A stretch of 49,606 bases of DNA, taken from assembly GCA_004376375.1 (NCBI GenBank), contig SOJX01000046.1:1-49606 (forward strand), given 5' to 3'. The stretch comes from Planctomycetota bacterium. GTDB taxonomy: Bacteria; Planctomycetota; E44-bin39. The position numbers were made by a program, and so were the translations under genes. The notes under the pieces were generated by a model, which saw only the letters and a list, made by a program, of their open reading frames with translations, had not been told where the DNA came from and made no database searches. Shown piece by piece: positions 46,616 through 49,606 of the stretch. Each line of letters begins with the position of its first letter. The first letter of the stretch is position 1.

Positions 46616-48607
46616 ATGAAAATGTCGTTTCGTTTCAGCATGTGCGTACTGTCAGCGTTTTTAATAATCGCGCTTGTCTGCTCGTGCAAAGAAGAAGAAT
46701 GGAAAACTATATACCTGCCGCCGATCATGTTTATAGAAGAACCGCCGGAGGTGGACTTCACGGCCGACAGGACCTGGGGCAAGGATTTTCTCACCGTCAA
46801 TTTCACCGACCTTTCACCCTGCAACCCGGATTCGTGGGAATGGGATTTCGACAACGACGGCGTTATCGATTCCACGGAGCAGAACCCGACGCACACGTAC
46901 GAAGATTACGGCTGGTACACGGTATCGCTGAGGGTCAGAAGCGGCGCCGGCGAATACGTCTGCACGAAGCCCGCATACATCCAGGTCGCGGCCTCGATTA
47001 TCTGCGTCAGCCCGGACGGGGTTCCTTCTCCCGCCGTAATTTCCTGCGACGCGGTATTTCAAACCCTCAACGCGGCCCTGACCGCGCACGGTGACAATAC
47101 CCTGTTCCTGGTTTGCCGGGGCAGGTATGCCGGGCCGGAAAACAAAAGGCTGTACTGTTTCGAAAAGACCGTGTACTTCAAGTCGGTGGACGGGCACGGC
47201 GCCGCCATGCTGGACCTCTGGGACGACGGTTATGCGTTCTGTTTTTACGGCCCCCAGCGCTCGGTCCTGGACGGCTTTGATATAAGGAACGGGGGCGATT
47301 TCGAATTCGGCGCGGTAAACGTAAAGGAATACGCGCACGCGGTCATAAAAAACTGCCAGATAAGAAACTGGTATTCACAGTGCCAGCCCGCGCTCCTGAA
47401 CTGGTGGGGGTGGAATGTAACAATCAATAACTGCCTTTTTGAAAACAACGTCAACGTCGGCCGCGCGGGCGGCGCTCTCATGTCGCGCAGCAGGGCAATC
47501 CTTTTTATTGAGAAGTGCACCTTCAAAGGCAACTATTCCTACTACAGCGCCGGCGGCGCCATCAGCACTATGGAAGGCACCAATTACAATATAGTCGACT
47601 GCAGGTTTGAAGGCAACTACGCCGACGTGGGCGGGGCGATAGACCTGGAGTTCAGCAACGTGAGAGTCGAGCGCTGCACGTTTTACAACAACAGGGCCGG
47701 CTACATTCACGGCGGCGGCGCTATCGCGGCGATTGGCAGCGGGCCCGGTTCCTGGCGCGAAGTGAAAATAAAGGACTGCGAGCTGACGTTCAACCTCGCC
47801 GACATCGACAACGTTTTCGGCGGAGGCGCTGTCAGATTCGAAAGCATACCTTTTGTAATAGACAACTGCTATATGTCGTATAACGATACGGACGGTCCCG
47901 GCGGCGCAGTCGTGGCCGGGAACTGCATCGGCCGTATCCTGGATTCCAGATTCAAGTCCAACGAATCGCATGATTTCGGAGGCGCCATCGCCTTCGAAAA
48001 CACTATCGCGAATATCTCCAGATGTGTAATCCGTTCCAACGCCGCGAACAACAGCGGTGGAGGAATAAGCCTCATGAATTCCGCCGTCGTAGTGGACAAC
48101 ACGCTCATCGCCGCAAACAATGCCAGGTGGTTCGACGGCGGCGGTGCTGCATGCTACGGTTCCGACCCGTTCTTCGTCAACTGCACGTTTGCCGACAACC
48201 GCGCGGGCTTCTCCGGAGGCGGCATATACCTGCAGAACGCCTGCAATGCGACGGCGGTCAACACGATAATCTGCCGGAACAAGGCGCTCTGCAAAGGCGC
48301 TGCCATCAACCTCGAGCACGACTGTTCCACCATACTTATAAATTATTCCTGCTATCCGGCAAAGGGAAACTACGACTGGTTCGTCTCCGGCAGCGGCAGG
48401 ATAACGGGCCGCTACAGGTGCGTGAGCACCTACCCGATGTTCAGGGACGTCTTTGGGATTATCCCGGAAGCATACGATCTTCGGCCGTCTTCACCGTGTA
48501 TCGGCCGCGGGTGCAACGAATACGCCTCCGGCTTCTCAACCGACCTCGCCGGCCGCCCCCGCTGCACAGGCACCGTAGATATCGGCGCATACGAATTTTC
48601 ACCGTAA
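46616..48607 (+). CDS. surface lipoprotein with PKD domain and right-handed parallel beta-helix
   Basis: A 663-residue lipoprotein (lipobox LVCSC, Cys24); ATG 46616 has AGGAAG upstream. Residues ~40-125 are a PKD domain (SWEWDFDNDGVIDSTEQNP ... HTYEDYGWYTVSLRV). From about residue 165 to 600 there is a long ladder of Asn/Gly/Cys-rich coils, e.g. NCLFENN, KCTFKGNYS, RCTFYNNRAG, GGAIAFEN and FVNCTFADNRAG, typical of right-handed beta-helix proteins (polymorphic outer-membrane/'choice-of-anchor' type). The end is GTVDIGAYEFSP. Many Cys, often one per rung, suggest a Cys ladder. Adhesion or polysaccharide binding is likely; no lyase active site is obvious. Confidence 0.87.
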   Translation: MKMSFRFSMCVLSAFLIIALVCSCKEEEWKTIYLPPIMFIEEPPEVDFTADRTWGKDFLTVNFTDLSPCNPDSWEWDFDNDGVIDSTEQNPTHTYEDYGWYTVSLRVRSGAGEYVCTKPAYIQVAASIICVSPDGVPSPAVISCDAVFQTLNAALTAHGDNTLFLVCRGRYAGPENKRLYCFEKTVYFKSVDGHGAAMLDLWDDGYAFCFYGPQRSVLDGFDIRNGGDFEFGAVNVKEYAHAVIKNCQIRNWYSQCQPALLNWWGWNVTINNCLFENNVNVGRAGGALMSRSRAILFIEKCTFKGNYSYYSAGGAISTMEGTNYNIVDCRFEGNYADVGGAIDLEFSNVRVERCTFYNNRAGYIHGGGAIAAIGSGPGSWREVKIKDCELTFNLADIDNVFGGGAVRFESIPFVIDNCYMSYNDTDGPGGAVVAGNCIGRILDSRFKSNESHDFGGAIAFENTIANISRCVIRSNAANNSGGGISLMNSAVVVDNTLIAANNARWFDGGGAACYGSDPFFVNCTFADNRAGFSGGGIYLQNACNATAVNTIICRNKALCKGAAINLEHDCSTILINYSCYPAKGNYDWFVSGSGRITGRYRCVSTYPMFRDVFGIIPEAYDLRPSSPCIGRGCNEYASGFSTDLAGRPRCTGTVDIGAYEFSP

Positions 48608-48619
48608 ACCAATATGTAG

Positions 48620-48690
48620 GGGCGGGTCTCAGACCCGCCCTCTTATTTAGCCGCGCCGCTTGCGGCGCGCGGTACCCGGTACCTGGTGCA
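48620..48690. repeat. GGGCGGG hairpin, REP-like palindrome and GGTACC words
   Basis: A perfect 10 bp stem GGGCGGGTCT/AGACCCGCCC (48620-48640), a GTTAGC-family REP (48648-48669, with an 18 bp perfect CGCGCCGC/GCGGCGCG palindrome) and CGGTACCCGGTACCTGG words. The remaining 260 bp before the next gene hold only its promoter. Confidence 0.8.
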
Positions 48691-48793
48691 TGGATTATCT
48701 TTATTTTCCGACAAAAAATTCTCTTTCTATATCCTGTATAAGTGAGACACATTAATAAGAAAAATAATTCAACATGAATTCAAAAAACATTTC

Positions 48794-48822
48794 TTGCAAG
48801 TAATCAGGCAACGCATTATAAT
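48794..48822 (+). promoter_or_regulatory. promoter of the tail-fibre-like secreted protein gene
   Basis: TTGCAA (48794-48799), 17 bp, TATAAT (48817-48822), leaving a leader of about 125 nt before ATG 48954. Confidence 0.7.
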
Positions 48823-48953
48823 TCGCGTTTTGAGGAGTAACTTCTCATATAACAACGTTGTATCACACTGGGAGTTTTCGGGATTACTCTCCTTTTACCC
48901 TGTCACCTGAAAAATCCGTAACACGTGGACCACTTGCATAAAGGGGACGGAAA

Positions 48954-49606
48954 ATGAAAACGCTGATCACCATTGTTTTTTGCACCTTTGCCTTTTTCAT
49001 CTGCATGACTGCCGTCTACGGGGTGCCGCAGACGGTAAATTTCCAGGCGAACCTGACGGATGCGGGTGGAGCCGACATCGACGGTGTAGTTAGTATGACT
49101 TTCCGGATCTACGACGGGGAAACCGGCGGAGCTCCGCTATGGACTGAAGTCCAGGATGTTACGGTGGACAACGGCTTCTTCACGGTTGTCCTCGGAAACA
49201 ACAATGCAATAACTCTTCCTTTTGATACGAAGTACTGGCTCTCGATCGAGGCCGATGGCGACGGCGAGATGTCGCCGCGGTTCGAGCTTGCGTCCGCGCC
49301 GTACTCTTTCAAGGCGCAGGACGCGGAAACGCTGGAAGGCAAGCAGGCAATTGATTTCGCCAACGCATCGCATACGCATGACGCGTCCGAGATCGCAACA
49401 GGCACGCTGCCCGTAGGCGTTATTCCGGTCGACAATACTTCCGGAACGGTGGCGGCCGGCGACGATCCAAGGTTCCTGTCACTTGTGCAGAAGGCTTCAC
49501 TTACCGGCGGTGGTAATTGCGGACTGCATAATCATGAAGTTCTTCCGCAGGCGCACACGCATGCAGGCGGCGATGTCACATCACAGGTTGGCTCGGCCGC
49601 GACCGC
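48954..49606 (+). CDS. secreted tail-fibre-like protein, N-terminal part (runs off the right edge)
   Basis: ATG 48954 has GGGGACGG upstream. A Sec signal peptide (residues ~1-24) is followed by a well-known but poorly named module: VPQTVNFQANLTDAGGADI, VSMTFRIYDGETGGAPLWTE, VTVDNGFFTVVLGN, then YWLSIEADGDGEMSPRFELAS and APYSFKAQDAE. This module is usually the N-terminus of long secreted or tail-fibre-like proteins with collagen, trimeric or carbohydrate-binding C-termini. The later part is rich in His/Thr/Gly (HTHDASEI, LHNHEVLPQAHTHAGG). The frame is open to the window end (217 codons seen). Confidence 0.82.
   Translation, partial: MKTLITIVFCTFAFFICMTAVYGVPQTVNFQANLTDAGGADIDGVVSMTFRIYDGETGGAPLWTEVQDVTVDNGFFTVVLGNNNAITLPFDTKYWLSIEADGDGEMSPRFELASAPYSFKAQDAETLEGKQAIDFANASHTHDASEIATGTLPVGVIPVDNTSGTVAAGDDPRFLSLVQKASLTGGGNCGLHNHEVLPQAHTHAGGDVTSQVGSAAT

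Noticed and set aside
47375..48319. Minus-strand open frame (314 codons)
   Set aside because: Antisense to the beta-helix repeats; produced by the periodic codon pattern.
1..49606. tRNA, rRNA, riboswitch or prophage genes
   Set aside because: No cloverleaf, conserved rRNA stretch, known aptamer core, integrase or phage structural cluster could be recognised by reading; a covariance-model search would be needed to exclude small RNAs.

Overview
This 49.6 kb stretch is moderately GC-rich bacterial chromosome. It has no rRNA, tRNA, CRISPR array, intact transposase or phage gene that I can see. The gene content points to an uncultured Gram-negative-type bacterium, perhaps near the Planctomycetota/PVC group or a neighbouring candidate phylum. 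The reasons are many lipoproteins with clear lipoboxes, a Ser/Thr kinase fused to an exported lectin-like domain, several membrane- or secretion-targeted HEAT-repeat proteins with Trp-rich tails, large modular surface lipoproteins (IPT/TIG + kelch, Ig-like + seven-bladed propeller, PKD + parallel beta-helix), an Rnf module and an SPL-type radical SAM protein. The affiliation is inference; no marker gene settles it. Most promoters match the sigma-70 consensus (TTGACA, 16-17 bp, TATAAT), which helped fix starts.

Layout. 0-9 kb: end of a minus-strand lipoprotein gene, an IPT/kelch lipoprotein, then an HtrA protease and a transmembrane Ser/Thr kinase 24 bp apart. 9-12.4 kb: a metallopeptidase-type lipoprotein enclosed by two ~200 bp inverted arrays, then a protein with three C2H2-like zinc-finger candidates and a winged helix. 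12.6-15.2 kb: a tightly overlapping minus-strand operon (lipoprotein, manC, ruvX, STAS protein). 15.3-19.4 kb: HEAT lipoprotein, second metallopeptidase lipoprotein, TPR-like membrane protein, PQQ-propeller lipoprotein. 19.6-23.9 kb: MBL hydrolase, an unknown exported protein and rnfE-rnfA-rnfB without rnfCDG. 24-29.9 kb: HEAT membrane protein, CbpA-type DnaJ, DUF2062 membrane protein, glycosyltransferase and an unknown protein. 30-34.3 kb: a radical SAM/SPASM protein fused to a lipoprotein, an SPL-like radical SAM protein and two small proteins. 34.5-42 kb: two large HEAT proteins, a methyltransferase and a disrupted beta-barrel gene. 42-49.6 kb: a run of surface lipoproteins, a third metallopeptidase lipoprotein and the start of a tail-fibre-like secreted protein.

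The strongest non-genic signal is in the gaps. Almost every intergenic region holds a short 'word' (7-12 bp) repeated degenerately, usually with its reverse complement a little further on, so the locus can fold into a long imperfect hairpin. The word differs from locus to locus. A second family consists of REP-like GC palindromes beginning GTTAGC, placed just after stop codons, including one complete back-to-back REPIN. Possible remains of the matching REP-associated transposase lie between two inverted palindromes at 29.9-30.1 kb. These repeats have altered the 3' ends of several genes, flank a possible invertible peptidase cassette, and form perfect direct repeats beside the surface-lipoprotein genes.
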